NCBI RefSeq assembly: GCF_025963695.1
Contig: NZ_JAOQAH010000100.1
Coordinates: 1-47,344 of the forward strand
DNA length: 47,344 nucleotides
Direction of reading: 5' to 3'
DNA from: Segetibacter sp.
GTDB taxonomy: Bacteria > Bacteroidota > Bacteroidia > Chitinophagales > Chitinophagaceae
Position numbers and translations under genes: made by a program
Notes under the pieces: model-generated
What the model was told of the DNA's origin: nothing
The model's input: only the letters and a program-made list of their open reading frames with translations
The model's database searches: none
Shown here: positions 1-10,000 of the stretch, piece after piece
How the letters are laid out: each line of letters starts with the position of its first letter
Numbering within the stretch: the first letter of the stretch is position 1

Positions 1-2
1 TT

Positions 3-275
3 GCTGCTGAAATTGGCTTTGTTGGAACAAGTATGGGTAAATACAATCTCCATTTAGGTGGTGACAGAATTGGCCAACGTTTGAATAAACTGTATAAAGA
101 AAGTCTGAACGAAGACGAAATCTTAGCCGAGCTCGATTTCTTATTTGACACCTTTAAGAATGAAAAAGTAGATGGCGAAACATTTGGAGATTTTGCTTTT
201 AAGAAATGGGTGAATAGCGCTGAGTTAATAAGGACCGCAAGTAGTTTTAATGAAGCGAACTTGCCACAACGTTAA
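3..275 (+). CDS. cysI: Sulfite reductase hemoprotein subunit, C-terminal part (cut by window edge)
   Basis: The reading frame is open from the window edge to the stop at 273-275, so only about the last 90 residues are present. They read AAEIGFVGTSMGKYNLHLGG and then an Arg-Leu-Asn-x-Leu-Tyr-Lys stretch, which resembles the C-terminal siroheme/4Fe-4S domain of assimilatory sulfite (or nitrite) reductase. The family reduces sulfite to sulfide in the cytoplasm using siroheme. The siroheme-synthase-like gene 84 bases downstream on the same strand supports the call. An internal ATG at 33 is not the true start, because the family motif begins upstream of it. Sulfite versus nitrite reductase cannot be settled from the tail alone; sulfite is favoured by my memory of Bacteroidota CysI tails. 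Confidence 0.75.
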   Translation, partial: AAEIGFVGTSMGKYNLHLGGDRIGQRLNKLYKESLNEDEILAELDFLFDTFKNEKVDGETFGDFAFKKWVNSAELIRTASSFNEANLPQR

Positions 276-359
276 GAGAGGCAGAAGCCCCAGCCCCGAA
301 GAAAGAAGAGCAAAGAGCCTTAAAATTCAGCATTCCTTTCCTATCGGGCTGCTTACTAC

Positions 360-1058
360 ATGGAGCCGGCAGGGAGAAAAAGAACTGATATGAAAATAAA
401 AGAACCCTTAAACAGCGGCAGCGAACTCCCTTTAGGGCTGGGGGTAACTAACAACCTGTTCCCGGTTTTTTTGAAATTGGAGCAGATGCGTCTGCTGATA
501 GTAGGAGGGGGAAATATAGGGTTAGAGAAGCTGTCCACTGTTTTACAAAATTCTCCGTCAACAAAAATCAGGCTTATAGGAATTACTGTAATAAAGGAGA
601 TTAGGCAATTGGCAATAAAGTATCCGAATATTGAGTTGCATGAGAGAAGCTTTGAGGAAAACGATCTTGCACTTGCTGACATAGTTATAACTGCCCTTAA
701 CGATCACAAGGCAAGTGAAGAAATATGCGTGCTGGCAAAACAGCACGGAAAACTAATTAATGCTGCTGACAAGCCCGATTTATGCGATTTTTATTTAGGC
801 AGCGTGGTAAAAAAAGGAAACCTGAAAATTGCCATTTCCACAAACGGAAAATCTCCAACAATAGCAAAGCGTTTAAAGGAAGTTATTAGTAGCATGCTTC
901 CCGACGAACTGGAAAGTATTCTTAATAACATGCAAGCTATACGAAATGATTTGCAGGGAGATTTTAACGAAAAAGTGAAACAACTAAACGATCTGACTAA
1001 AGTGCTGGTTGCTAAACAGATTGATTTAAAAGTAGCGAAGAAGCCCGAGGACAAGTGA
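360..1058 (+). CDS. Precorrin-2 dehydrogenase / sirohydrochlorin ferrochelatase-type protein (siroheme synthase N-terminal domain)
   Basis: The protein is about 232 residues, the size of stand-alone Met8p/CysG-N proteins. After a short N-terminal tail it has NNLFPVFLKLEQ followed by the Rossmann signature LLIVGGGNIG (around residues 45-54). An NAD-binding core follows with ADIVITALND and NAADKPDLCDFYLGS, where the Asp-containing segment is typical of the family's active site. The SPTIAKRLKE segment belongs to the dimerisation domain. The family oxidises precorrin-2 with NAD+ and inserts Fe2+ to give siroheme, the cofactor of the reductase encoded just upstream, so the two genes are probably one sulfate-assimilation operon. 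The start could instead be the ATG at 390, which has a purine-rich GGGAGAAA about 12 bases upstream. No methyltransferase (CysG-C) domain is attached. Confidence 0.85.
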   Translation: MEPAGRKRTDMKIKEPLNSGSELPLGLGVTNNLFPVFLKLEQMRLLIVGGGNIGLEKLSTVLQNSPSTKIRLIGITVIKEIRQLAIKYPNIELHERSFEENDLALADIVITALNDHKASEEICVLAKQHGKLINAADKPDLCDFYLGSVVKKGNLKIAISTNGKSPTIAKRLKEVISSMLPDELESILNNMQAIRNDLQGDFNEKVKQLNDLTKVLVAKQIDLKVAKKPEDK

Positions 1059-1646
1059 CAGCAGAAGTGATGTATTTTGCTTTTTTATTTTTCGCGACGA
1101 GCTGAACAGTAGTATTGAATTCTCTCCTTAGTTATTCCTCTGAACTATTAGATAAAGCACTTACCCCCGTACTTAATTTGGCAACTGTTGTATTCAGACG
1201 CCTGATTTCCACCCCAAGACTCGTATTGAAACAGAAAACGGATTAATTAAAAAACATTTTTGTTAGATGTTAAATTACAATTACATTTATACCGATTATA
1301 ACGGTTGCTAGTCTATTGAATTTGTTTGTTAGGATTGCCAGGTTGAGAAAGCCGATTTGTTTGTTGACGCTAAATTTCTACTACGTTTTAATCCTAACCA
1401 AACAATTATAGAAAAACTCCTCATTTTTTCTTATTCGGTGGATAGAAACTTTTGTTTATTACTCCCAATATCCCCGTTACAAACCACTGTTTCTTCAGGT
1501 TATAAGCTTTATCCATTTACTAAACGATTTTTCATGATTAAAATCTACACTAAAAAACCGATCCGTTCTCCATGTAATTTTCTGCTTTTTAAAGTTCATA
1601 TTTAACACCCGTCTTAACTCTTTTTTTAAAAACCTCGATTTCTGCT
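1059..1646. other. Intergenic region, no convincing gene
   Basis: This A+T-rich stretch separates the siroheme gene from the SusC gene. The only open frame of note (1357-1605) has no recognisable protein character. A plausible Bacteroidota promoter for the SusC gene is TTTG at 1360-1363, an 18-base spacer, and TACGTTTT at 1382-1389, which differs from TAnnTTTG only in the last base. That would give a leader of about 250 bases. No RNA gene was recognised. Confidence 0.5.
1360..1389 (+). promoter_or_regulatory. Possible promoter of the first SusC gene
   Basis: TTTG (1360-1363) is followed after 18 bases by TACGTTTT (1382-1389), one mismatch from the Bacteroidota -33/-7 consensus TTTG-N17-23-TAnnTTTG. 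The inferred leader is long, and nothing else supports the site. Confidence 0.3.
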
Positions 1647-4600
1647 ATGAAAGTTTGTTTGCTTAAACTAAAAGATGCTCAAAAGCATCAGCATTGCTTT
1701 TGTTTTCATCCACAAAAATTAAAACTTCTCTTCCTTGTTGTGTTAAGTTTTCTATCTGTCAATCTTTTTGCTCAGCAAAGGATTACAGGTAAAGTAACAA
1801 GCGGAGATTCTACCCTGGAAGGCGTTACAATTATGGTAAAAGGCGGAACTGGGGCTACCCAAACCGATGCCCGTGGAAATTTTACACTTACAGCTCCTTC
1901 CAATGCTACTTTGGTCGTTAGTAATGTAGGTTACACCAACCAGGAAGTAAAGGTGGGAGGACGTTCTTCAATTAATATTCAACTTCAGGCTGCTGCCGGA
2001 CAATTAACTGATGTTGTTGTTGTTGGTTACGGAACACAAAAGAAAGCGACTGTTACCGGCTCAGTTACGGCAGTAAGGGGTGCTGAACTAGACAAATCTC
2101 CTGGTTTAAACCTTTCCAACTCCCTGGCTGGCCGGTTACCTGGTGTAACCGCTATGCAGCGAGGTGGAGAACCTGGTTTTGATGGTTCTACTATTCGTAT
2201 TCGTGGTACTAATACACTAGGTAACAGTGGTCCATTGGTTGTAATTGATGGTGTACCTGACCGTGCTGGTGGTTTAGAGCGATTGAACCCCGCGGATATA
2301 GAAAATGTGTCTGTATTGAAAGATGCTTCTGCCGCTATCTACGGAGCAAGAGCTGCAAACGGTGTTATCTTGATTACTACAAAGATGGGTAAAACAGGAA
2401 AACCCGTTGTATCCTATGATTTCAACCACGGCTGGCAGCAACCAACTATTGTACCTAAAATGGGAAATTCAGCCCAATATGCAGAGTTGCTTAACGAACA
2501 GGTAATGTTTAGTAACATTCCGGCTGATCAGTGGACGGCAGCATGGCAGGCGTTAAAAACAACAGGGTCTTACACCAGAACAGATAATGCACAGAAAGTA
2601 AATGCTTTTTATTCACCTGAGGATATACAGAAATTTTCAAATGGTTCCAGTCCACTAACCCATCCTAATACAGATTGGTATAAGGCAGTGTTTAAAGATT
2701 GGTCAGGGCAGCAACAACATAGCTTGCAGATTAGCGGCGGTACCGAAGCAGTTAAATTCCTTGCATCAGCAGGCTACCAGAACCAGGATGCTTATTATAA
2801 AAATTCCGCAACTGGTTATAAGCAATACGACATGCGTATTAATATAGAGGCTCGTGTGAATAAGTATATAAGCGCTACCCTTGGGCTAACCGCCCGCGAA
2901 GAGTTCCGTTTCTTCCCGACGGTTGGTGCCGGTGATATTTTCAGAATGTTGATCCGTGGAAAACCTACAGAAATGGCTGTTTGGCCTAATGGACTGGCAG
3001 GGCCGGATATTGAGAACGGTCAAAATCCGGTTGTAGTTACAACTGGTGAAACCGGTTACGATAGAAACCGTCGGGATTATTTTCAAACCAATGGACAGGT
3101 AGAGATCCGCAATCCATGGATTGATGGTTTGAAGTTTACCCTACAAGGGGCAGCGGATAAATACATAGAGCGAACTAAAAGGTTTCAAACACCGTGGGCC
3201 TTATACTTCTGGGATAAAGTATCGTATGAAGATGCAAATAAAACAATACCAAAGCTTACCCGAACCGTTCGTTCTACCTTTTCAGATCCAATGTTAAGGC
3301 TGGGAGATGCAGAAGAATTGCGGATAAACTTAACGGGGATGGTTAATTATGACAAGGTTATTGGACAGGCCCATACCATCGCTTTTTTGGCAGGTGTTCA
3401 AAAGGAAACAAGAAGTGGAGATAATTTCTTCGCTTACAGACGCAATTTTATTTCTCCCGCTATTGATCAGCTAAATGTTGGAGGCACTTCTCAACAAGAT
3501 ATAGGGGGGTCTGGATTTCAACAGGCACGATTAAGTTATTTTGGCCGGGTCGCTTATAACTTTAGGGAAAAATACCTGGCGGAATTTGTATGGCGAAATG
3601 ATGGTTCCTATATTTTTCCCGAGGTTGGTCGTTTTGGCTTTTTCCCTGGCGTATTGTTAGGATGGAATATTACAAAGGAGAATTTTTTCCAAAATGTCAA
3701 GGCCATTAACAATTTAAAGCTTCGTGCTTCTTATGGCCAGTTAGGAAATGATCGGGTAGAATTTAATGGAGTATTACAGGAATATGCGTATTTGCCAACA
3801 TACTCGTTCGGTACCCAGGTTATTAACGGACAACAAACACGAACACTATTAGAGCCACGTGTACCTAATTTCAACTTTACCTGGGAAGTAGCAAATAACG
3901 CAAATCTTGGTTTGGATGGCGCAATTCTAAATAATAAAATAACTTTTGAATTTGATGTTTTCAAAAATGTACGGAAACAAATATTGATTGCACGGGCAGG
4001 ATCTACACCTCAAAGTTCAGGTATATCTAATTTGCTGCCCCCTGTAAATGAGGGCCAACTGGAAAATAAAGGCTGGGAGTTCAGGGTAGGATACAATGGC
4101 CGGGCGTCGAAAGACTTAACTTTTAACGTAAGTGTAAACGGTGGATATTCAAAAAACAAGATCCTATTCTGGGATGAAAACCCGGGGGTGCCTTTGCATC
4201 AGCGGGCTACAGGTTATCCATTTGGTACCAACGGGCAGGCCTTCCTTGCCTACCAATCAGATGGCGTATTTAGAGACGCAAAAGAGATTGCCGATAATAA
4301 GATAGATTATACTGCGGCTACAAATAATCTGCGGCCAGGTGATATGAAATTTAAAGATGTATCGGGACCTGATGGTAAGCCCGATGGTAAAATCAACAAT
4401 TTAGATCAGGTACGGTTAGACAGAACTCGTGACCCAAGATTTACAGGCGGTCTTAATATAAACGTCAGTTACAAAGGTTTTGATTTGTCTGCTCTTTTCC
4501 AGGTAGCTACAGGAGGCCTACAGTTGTTGAACTTTAATGAAACAGGTGAGTTTGGTAATTGGTTGCAGTATAGTTACGGCAATCGCTGGTCTGTAGAGAA

Positions 4601-4907
4601 TCCGAGCAGTGTGGATCCGAGGTTAGTAAGCAGAACAAACACTTATTATACAAGTGGTTTTCGGAATAACACCTATTGGCTTAGAAGTAATGACTATATG
4701 CGTTTTAAGAATTTTGAGTTAGGATATACTCTTGGTGCAGGTGTAGGCCAACGTCTGGGCATTAGCCGTTTGCGGGTCTATGTAAGCGGATTAAACCTCG
4801 CTACCTGGCAAAAGCTTCAAATATGGGATCCTGAAGAAACTGCAGAAAATGGCTATGTATATCCGCAGGCAAGAATTATAAACACAGGTGTACGTGTAAC
4901 TTTTTAA
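1647..4907 (+). CDS. SusC/RagA-family TonB-dependent outer-membrane transporter
   Basis: The 1086-residue protein has the usual SusC size and order. A long basic N-terminus and a signal peptide ending ...NLFAQ (about residue 43) are followed by a carboxypeptidase-regulatory-like domain (RITGKVTSGD..., about 45-115). A TonB-box-like LTDVVVVGYGTQ is next, then a plug domain with GRLPGVTAMQRGGEPG and VLKDASAAIYGARAANGVI. The C-terminal beta-barrel ends in an aromatic residue (GVRVTF). No separate STN domain is present, so direct anti-sigma signalling is unlikely. Its job is TonB/ExbBD-powered import of an oligosaccharide or similar ligand captured by the SusD lipoprotein, whose gene starts 9 bases after this stop. 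A GH130-like enzyme further downstream suggests a mannoside-type substrate, but that is inference. Confidence 0.95.
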   Translation: MKVCLLKLKDAQKHQHCFCFHPQKLKLLFLVVLSFLSVNLFAQQRITGKVTSGDSTLEGVTIMVKGGTGATQTDARGNFTLTAPSNATLVVSNVGYTNQEVKVGGRSSINIQLQAAAGQLTDVVVVGYGTQKKATVTGSVTAVRGAELDKSPGLNLSNSLAGRLPGVTAMQRGGEPGFDGSTIRIRGTNTLGNSGPLVVIDGVPDRAGGLERLNPADIENVSVLKDASAAIYGARAANGVILITTKMGKTGKPVVSYDFNHGWQQPTIVPKMGNSAQYAELLNEQVMFSNIPADQWTAAWQALKTTGSYTRTDNAQKVNAFYSPEDIQKFSNGSSPLTHPNTDWYKAVFKDWSGQQQHSLQISGGTEAVKFLASAGYQNQDAYYKNSATGYKQYDMRINIEARVNKYISATLGLTAREEFRFFPTVGAGDIFRMLIRGKPTEMAVWPNGLAGPDIENGQNPVVVTTGETGYDRNRRDYFQTNGQVEIRNPWIDGLKFTLQGAADKYIERTKRFQTPWALYFWDKVSYEDANKTIPKLTRTVRSTFSDPMLRLGDAEELRINLTGMVNYDKVIGQAHTIAFLAGVQKETRSGDNFFAYRRNFISPAIDQLNVGGTSQQDIGGSGFQQARLSYFGRVAYNFREKYLAEFVWRNDGSYIFPEVGRFGFFPGVLLGWNITKENFFQNVKAINNLKLRASYGQLGNDRVEFNGVLQEYAYLPTYSFGTQVINGQQTRTLLEPRVPNFNFTWEVANNANLGLDGAILNNKITFEFDVFKNVRKQILIARAGSTPQSSGISNLLPPVNEGQLENKGWEFRVGYNGRASKDLTFNVSVNGGYSKNKILFWDENPGVPLHQRATGYPFGTNGQAFLAYQSDGVFRDAKEIADNKIDYTAATNNLRPGDMKFKDVSGPDGKPDGKINNLDQVRLDRTRDPRFTGGLNINVSYKGFDLSALFQVATGGLQLLNFNETGEFGNWLQYSYGNRWSVENPSSVDPRLVSRTNTYYTSGFRNNTYWLRSNDYMRFKNFELGYTLGAGVGQRLGISRLRVYVSGLNLATWQKLQIWDPEETAENGYVYPQARIINTGVRVTF

Positions 4908-4916
4908 AACATAAAG

Positions 4917-6785
4917 ATGAAAAAGATAACAAACAGAACAGTACTTCTTTTCTTGCTAGCCGTTAGTGTACTAACTGCTTGTAAAAAAGACTTTTTAAAC
5001 ACCATTCCATTGGACCAGGTGCAGGCAAGTGAAACCTGGAAGGATCCTGCACTTGCCGAAGCTTTTATTAACGGTATTTATTCCGGGATAGGACAGGGGG
5101 GGTTTAGAGGAAGCGGTGAAGAAATGTTAGCTGCTTTTTCCGATGAGGCTATATTCACGCATCAGGGTAGAGGTATCAACACGGTCAACGAGGGAATTTT
5201 AAATCCTTCTAATCCGGGTTTAATAAGCACTCCTACAGAATGGGCATTTTTGTATAACAATATTCGTAGAGCTAATATTGCTATGCAGAGTTTACCAGCA
5301 GCAACTATAGATAAAGCGTTAAGGGAGAGGCTGGAAGGTGAGACACGTTTTCTGCGGGCTTTTTTCTACCACCAGTTGTTGCGCTACCATGGGGGCGTGC
5401 CGCTTATTACGAAATCCTATAATTTAAATGAAGATTATACAGTTGCCCGCAACACTTATGCAGAGGTTAGTAATTTTATAATAACCCAGGTTGACACAGC
5501 TATTACCTTGTTAAAAGGAAAAACAAGAGTGAGAGGTCGTGCCTCTGATTTAGCAGCGCTTGCTTTAAAGTCACGCCAATTATTATATGATGCGAGTGAC
5601 TTACATGATATGACAACTGCTAAAGCAAAGTCAACTGTAATTGCAGCCTTTCAGAAACCTGAACTTTTAGGGTTTGTAAGCGGTGATCGTCGTGCACGCT
5701 GGATAGCAGCCAGGGATGCTGCAAAGGCAGTATTAGATGCGGCAGGATCAGGCTACAAAACCAATCTTTCCGCTCCTGTATCATTCGAGGAAGGTCGTAA
5801 AAACTACCTTTCTATCTCAATGGGGGGTGGAAGCAAGCATCCTGACGCTGACCCCGCGGTGGCTTCAACAAACGAGCTTTTGTTTATTAGGACATTTACC
5901 CTGGAGAGGGTTGAAGATGGTATGCGAATTGGTCTTCAAAACGGGCCAAATGGTTATAATAACTGGGCCGGTAACACACCTATTCAACAATTAGTAGATG
6001 ACTACGAGATGATGGATGGTACACGCTTTGACTGGAACAAGCCTGAGCACAAGGCCGATCCTTATGAAAACAGGGATCCTCGTTTTTATGCAACTATCTT
6101 ATATGATGGAGCTCCATGGAAACCCCGGGGTAGAGCTGAAGATCCAGCTAATGAGATACAAACTGGTACTTACTTTGTCGGTAACACTAAGATTGTTGGT
6201 TTAGATACCAGGCAGGGGCCTATAGAAAACTGGAACGGAAGCTTTACCGGGTATTACATTCGTAAATTTATTGATCCGGATCCGACTATTCGTGACAACA
6301 CTTCACCACAAGTAATTCCGTGGCCTTTCTTCCGTTATACTGAAGCAATGTTCAATTATGCAGAAAGTTTAATAGAGTTGGGTGAGGATGCAGAAGCACG
6401 CAATTGGTTAAATAGAATTCGTTTTCGTGCTGGTATGCCAGCAATAACCGAAGCCGGAGAAGCACTCAAACAGCGTTTCAGAAACGAAAAAAGAATAGAA
6501 ATGGCTTATGAAGAGATGCGGTTTCATGATACACGTAGATGGATGATAGCTGCTGAAACCTTGGGTAGGAAGGTGAAATATATAGATATAGTAGGAACAC
6601 TAAAACCGGGGGCTACCGCACCTACACCTTACCGGAAGGATAAAACCAAGTTTAATTACACCTACACACCGGTAGAAAACAATACTTTGGAAAACAGGGC
6701 ATGGAGTGATAAAATGTATTACCGTCCTCTTACTTTGGGCGAAACCCAGCGCAATACCGGACTGACGCAGAACCCCGGGTTCTAG
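4917..6785 (+). CDS. SusD/RagB-family nutrient-binding outer-membrane lipoprotein
   Basis: The 622-residue protein starts with a lipoprotein signal whose lipobox is LTAC (Cys22), followed by KKDFLNTIPLDQV, the usual SusD start. TPR-like helices follow (WAFLYNNIRRANIAMQ; GETRFLRAFFYHQLLRYHGG). The C-terminal SusD domain carries RNWLNRIRFRAGMP and NEKRIEMAYEEMRFHDTRRW. SusD proteins sit on the outer surface as the lid of the SusC barrel and bind the glycan. The gene follows its SusC partner by 9 bases, so the two are surely co-transcribed. A strong terminator lies 30 bases after the stop, so the next gene is probably expressed separately or by read-through. Confidence 0.95.
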   Translation: MKKITNRTVLLFLLAVSVLTACKKDFLNTIPLDQVQASETWKDPALAEAFINGIYSGIGQGGFRGSGEEMLAAFSDEAIFTHQGRGINTVNEGILNPSNPGLISTPTEWAFLYNNIRRANIAMQSLPAATIDKALRERLEGETRFLRAFFYHQLLRYHGGVPLITKSYNLNEDYTVARNTYAEVSNFIITQVDTAITLLKGKTRVRGRASDLAALALKSRQLLYDASDLHDMTTAKAKSTVIAAFQKPELLGFVSGDRRARWIAARDAAKAVLDAAGSGYKTNLSAPVSFEEGRKNYLSISMGGGSKHPDADPAVASTNELLFIRTFTLERVEDGMRIGLQNGPNGYNNWAGNTPIQQLVDDYEMMDGTRFDWNKPEHKADPYENRDPRFYATILYDGAPWKPRGRAEDPANEIQTGTYFVGNTKIVGLDTRQGPIENWNGSFTGYYIRKFIDPDPTIRDNTSPQVIPWPFFRYTEAMFNYAESLIELGEDAEARNWLNRIRFRAGMPAITEAGEALKQRFRNEKRIEMAYEEMRFHDTRRWMIAAETLGRKVKYIDIVGTLKPGATAPTPYRKDKTKFNYTYTPVENNTLENRAWSDKMYYRPLTLGETQRNTGLTQNPGF

Positions 6786-6815
6786 CAATTGTGGCCGGTC
6801 TGTTAAAAATGGATG

Positions 6816-6855
6816 AAAAGTCTATGTTGCCTTTGCAGCGTAGACTTTTTATTTT
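6816..6855 (+). terminator. Strong intrinsic terminator after the SusC/SusD pair
   Basis: A 15-base stem (6816-6830 with 6835-6849, all positions paired with two G-U pairs) closes a CTTT loop. T-runs follow at 6846-6850 and 6852-6855. It lies 30 bases past the SusD stop codon. Confidence 0.8.
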
Positions 6856-7018
6856 AGAAACGATCTATTTCTACGGCTTCGGTTGCGAGTTACTGCAATC
6901 TTACCAGCTTTGTCGTACTCATCTTTTAGCTTCTCCCGTTTGGTTAGCTTGTTTCTATCGGAGATTTTGGTTACAAACAATATTTAAAATTGTAACAACG
7001 GGTGAAAGAACGAAAAAA

Positions 7019-7044
7019 GTACAAGAGTGCGACGCAACAGAAGC
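7019..7044 (+). repeat. Dispersed intergenic repeat, copy 1
   Basis: It reads GTACAAGAGTGCGACGCAA followed by CAGAAGC. It matches the copy at 18104-18129 (opposite strand) at 24 of 26 positions. The core TGCGACGCAA is at 7028-7037 and includes the palindrome TGCG-A-CGCA. Confidence 0.7.
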
Positions 7045-7093
7045 TTAATTTTATTCCAACGCTTAATTACAAAATTCTCACCTTAATTATCAC

Positions 7094-10000
7094 TTGCTCT
7101 TGAAGAACAATTTTTTGATTTGCCTATGGTTCTTTACAGGATTTTTATTTCTATTCAGCTGTAAGAACTCCTACGTGGAAGAAGCCAATCCAGGTTTGAC
7201 AAATACCCTTTTTAGTTTATTGCCAGCCTCTCAAACCCATGTTGATTTTAATAATGCGCTCGAAGAAGGTTTAAACACAAACGTGTTGATCTATGAATAT
7301 TTCTATAATGGCGGCGGCGTAAGTATAGGAGATGTAAATGGTGATAGTTTGGAGGATTTGTATTTTTCGGGAAACATGGTCGAAAATAAACTGTACCTGA
7401 ATAAAGGAAAGATGCAGTTTGAAGACGTTACCATTGCTGCGGGGGTAGCCGGAAGGCCAGGGCCATGGAAGACAGGGGTGACAATGGTAGATATAAACGG
7501 TGATGGACGAAAGGATATTTATATTTCTTATTCAGGCAAATTAAGGGGCGAAAAAAGAGTAAAACAATTATTTATAAATGACGGAGCAGACGGTAGCGGA
7601 GTACCACATTTTAGTGAACAGGCAAAAAAGTACGGATTGGATGACTCATCTTATACTACCCAGTCTGTTTTCTTTGATTATGATAAGGACGGCGATCTGG
7701 ACGTGTTATTGTTAAACCATAGTATAGTAAGGCGAACCATTTTAGACGAAGCAACAATTAAGGAGTTGCTAAAGCAAAATGATCACTTAAGTGGTTTGAA
7801 GCTTTTACGAAACGATAATAATTATTTTAAGGAAGTAACTGAGGCGGCGGGTATTAAAAGTACCGTTTTATCGCACGGTTTAGGGGCTGGAGTGGCGGAC
7901 TTGGATGACGATGGTTTACAAGACATTTATATCTCTAACGATTACCTTGAACCCGATTTCGTTTACATTAACAACGGGAATGGCACTTTTACAGATAAGC
8001 TTCAAAAAAGCGTTGGTCACACTTCGTTTTTCTCAATGGGAAATGATATTGCTGATATTAATAATGATGGGTTAAATGACCTTATTAGCCTGGATATGTT
8101 GCCCGAAGATAATCACCGGCAGAAATTGTTATTCTCCCCCGATAATTACGAAAAAGTAGATATAAATATTCGGTCTGGTTTCTACTACCAATACATGAGC
8201 AACATGCTACACGTAAATAACGGTAACGGAACATTTAGCGAGATAGCACAGCTGGCTGGTATTTCAAACACTGATTGGAGCTGGGCACCGTTACTGGCCG
8301 ATTATGACAATGACGGTTGGAAAGATCTGTTTGTGTCAAATGGTGTTTTGCGGGACTTTACAAACCAGGACTTTTTGAAGTTTATGGGTGAAAATTTTCA
8401 AGACCGTCAAATAACAAGAAGTGATTTACTTGAGGCGGTAAATAAAATGCCGTCAACAAATATTACAAATTACTTTTTCAAGAATAATGGTGACCTCACC
8501 TTTAGTAACGTGGGCAAAGCCTGGAGCCCCGACTCTTCATCAAACAGTAACGGAGCTGCATACGCAGATTTAGACAATGATGGAGACCTTGACCTGGTTG
8601 TAAACAATATAAATCAACCAGCATTTATCTACCAGAATGAAGCAAATAAGCAATTAAATAATAATTATCTTAAGATCAATCTTAAGGGGCAGGGAAAAAA
8701 TAGTGAAGGATTAGGTGCAAAGGTTAGTTTGTTCCTAAAAGGTAAGATGCAATACCTTGAACAGATGCCAACGCGCGGCTTCCAATCAGGTGTTTCATCA
8801 ATTCTTCATTTTGGCTTAGGAAAAGATAGTAAAGTTGATTCAGTGAAGGTAGTATGGCCAGGCGGCAAACAACAAGTTATAACCACGGTTCAGTCAAATC
8901 GGGCAGTGACTTTGAAGGAAGCTGATGCTAAGCCAATGAAAGCCGCAAATCATAGCAGTTATTCTTTATTTACAGAGGTGCCGTCCCCCATTAAATTTAG
9001 CCCTGCTGCTAATGCAATCAACGATTTTAAAAGACAGCCCCTTCTTATAAACCCGCTTTCTTTTTCTGGTCCTTGCATAGCAAAAGGAGATGTTAATGGA
9101 GATGGACTTGAGGATGTATATGCAGGTGGAGGAAGTGGAAAAGCAGGAGCAATTTTCTTGCAGCAGGAAAACGAAACTTTCTTAGAAAAAAGGCAGGCAA
9201 CCTTTGAGGCAGACAAAGCTTGTGAAGATGCAGATGCCATTTTTTTCGATGCAAACAAAGACGGCTTCAATGATCTGTATATCGCAAGCGGAGGGTACCA
9301 CAATTATTTGCCGGACGATCCGATGTTGCAAGACCGGTTATACCTGAACGACGGGAAAGGTAATTTTACTAAAAGTGAAGGTGCGTTGCCAATGATGCAT
9401 ACTAGTAAAAGTTGTGCACGTTCCAACGACATTAATGGAGATGGCTTTTTGGATCTCTTTATAGGTGGAAGAGTAATCCCCGGCCGTTACCCCGAAACAC
9501 CTCAAAGCTATTTATTGATCAACGATGGTAAAGGACGTTTTACTGATCAAACGGCCGCCATATCGTCAACTCTTCAAAGAATTGGAATGGTATCGGATGC
9601 AGCGTGGATAGATTTAAATGGCGATAAGAAAAATGAGCTTGTTGTAGTCGGTGAATGGATGCCTGTAACGGCATTTGAAAATAATAATGGAAGGCTCGAA
9701 AATAAAACGGGCAACTATTTTCAGAAACAATATAGTGGTTGGTGGAACAAAATAGCAACCGGAGATTTTAATGGCGATGGAAAGATGGATTTTGTTATTG
9801 GCAACCAGGGGTTAAATACACAGTGCAAGGCGTCGGACAAAGAACCTGCAGAAATGTTTTATAAAGATTTTGATGACAATGGTTCAGTTGATCCAATGCT
9901 TTGTTTTTATATACAGGGCAAGAGTTATCCTTATGTAACACGGGATGAGTTATTGGATCAGATGAGTATTATGCGTACACGTTTTACTGATTATAAAAGT

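Larger units (their letters stand above)
6786..7093. other. Intergenic region with terminator, inverted repeat and dispersed repeat copy
   Basis: Besides the terminator, this stretch holds an inverted repeat GTTACAA/TTGTAAC (6970-6976 and 6990-6996) around an A+T-rich centre, and one copy of the TGCGACGCAA dispersed repeat (7019-7044). No classical -33/-7 promoter was recognised, so how the next gene is transcribed is open. Confidence 0.5.

Noticed and set aside
1357..1605. 82-codon open frame before the first SusC gene
   Set aside because: Composition follows the A+T-rich background, no domain or start signal, and it overlaps the inferred promoter.
6791..7048. 85-codon open frame after susD
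   Set aside because: It runs through the terminator hairpin and the dispersed repeat; the protein has no sensible features.
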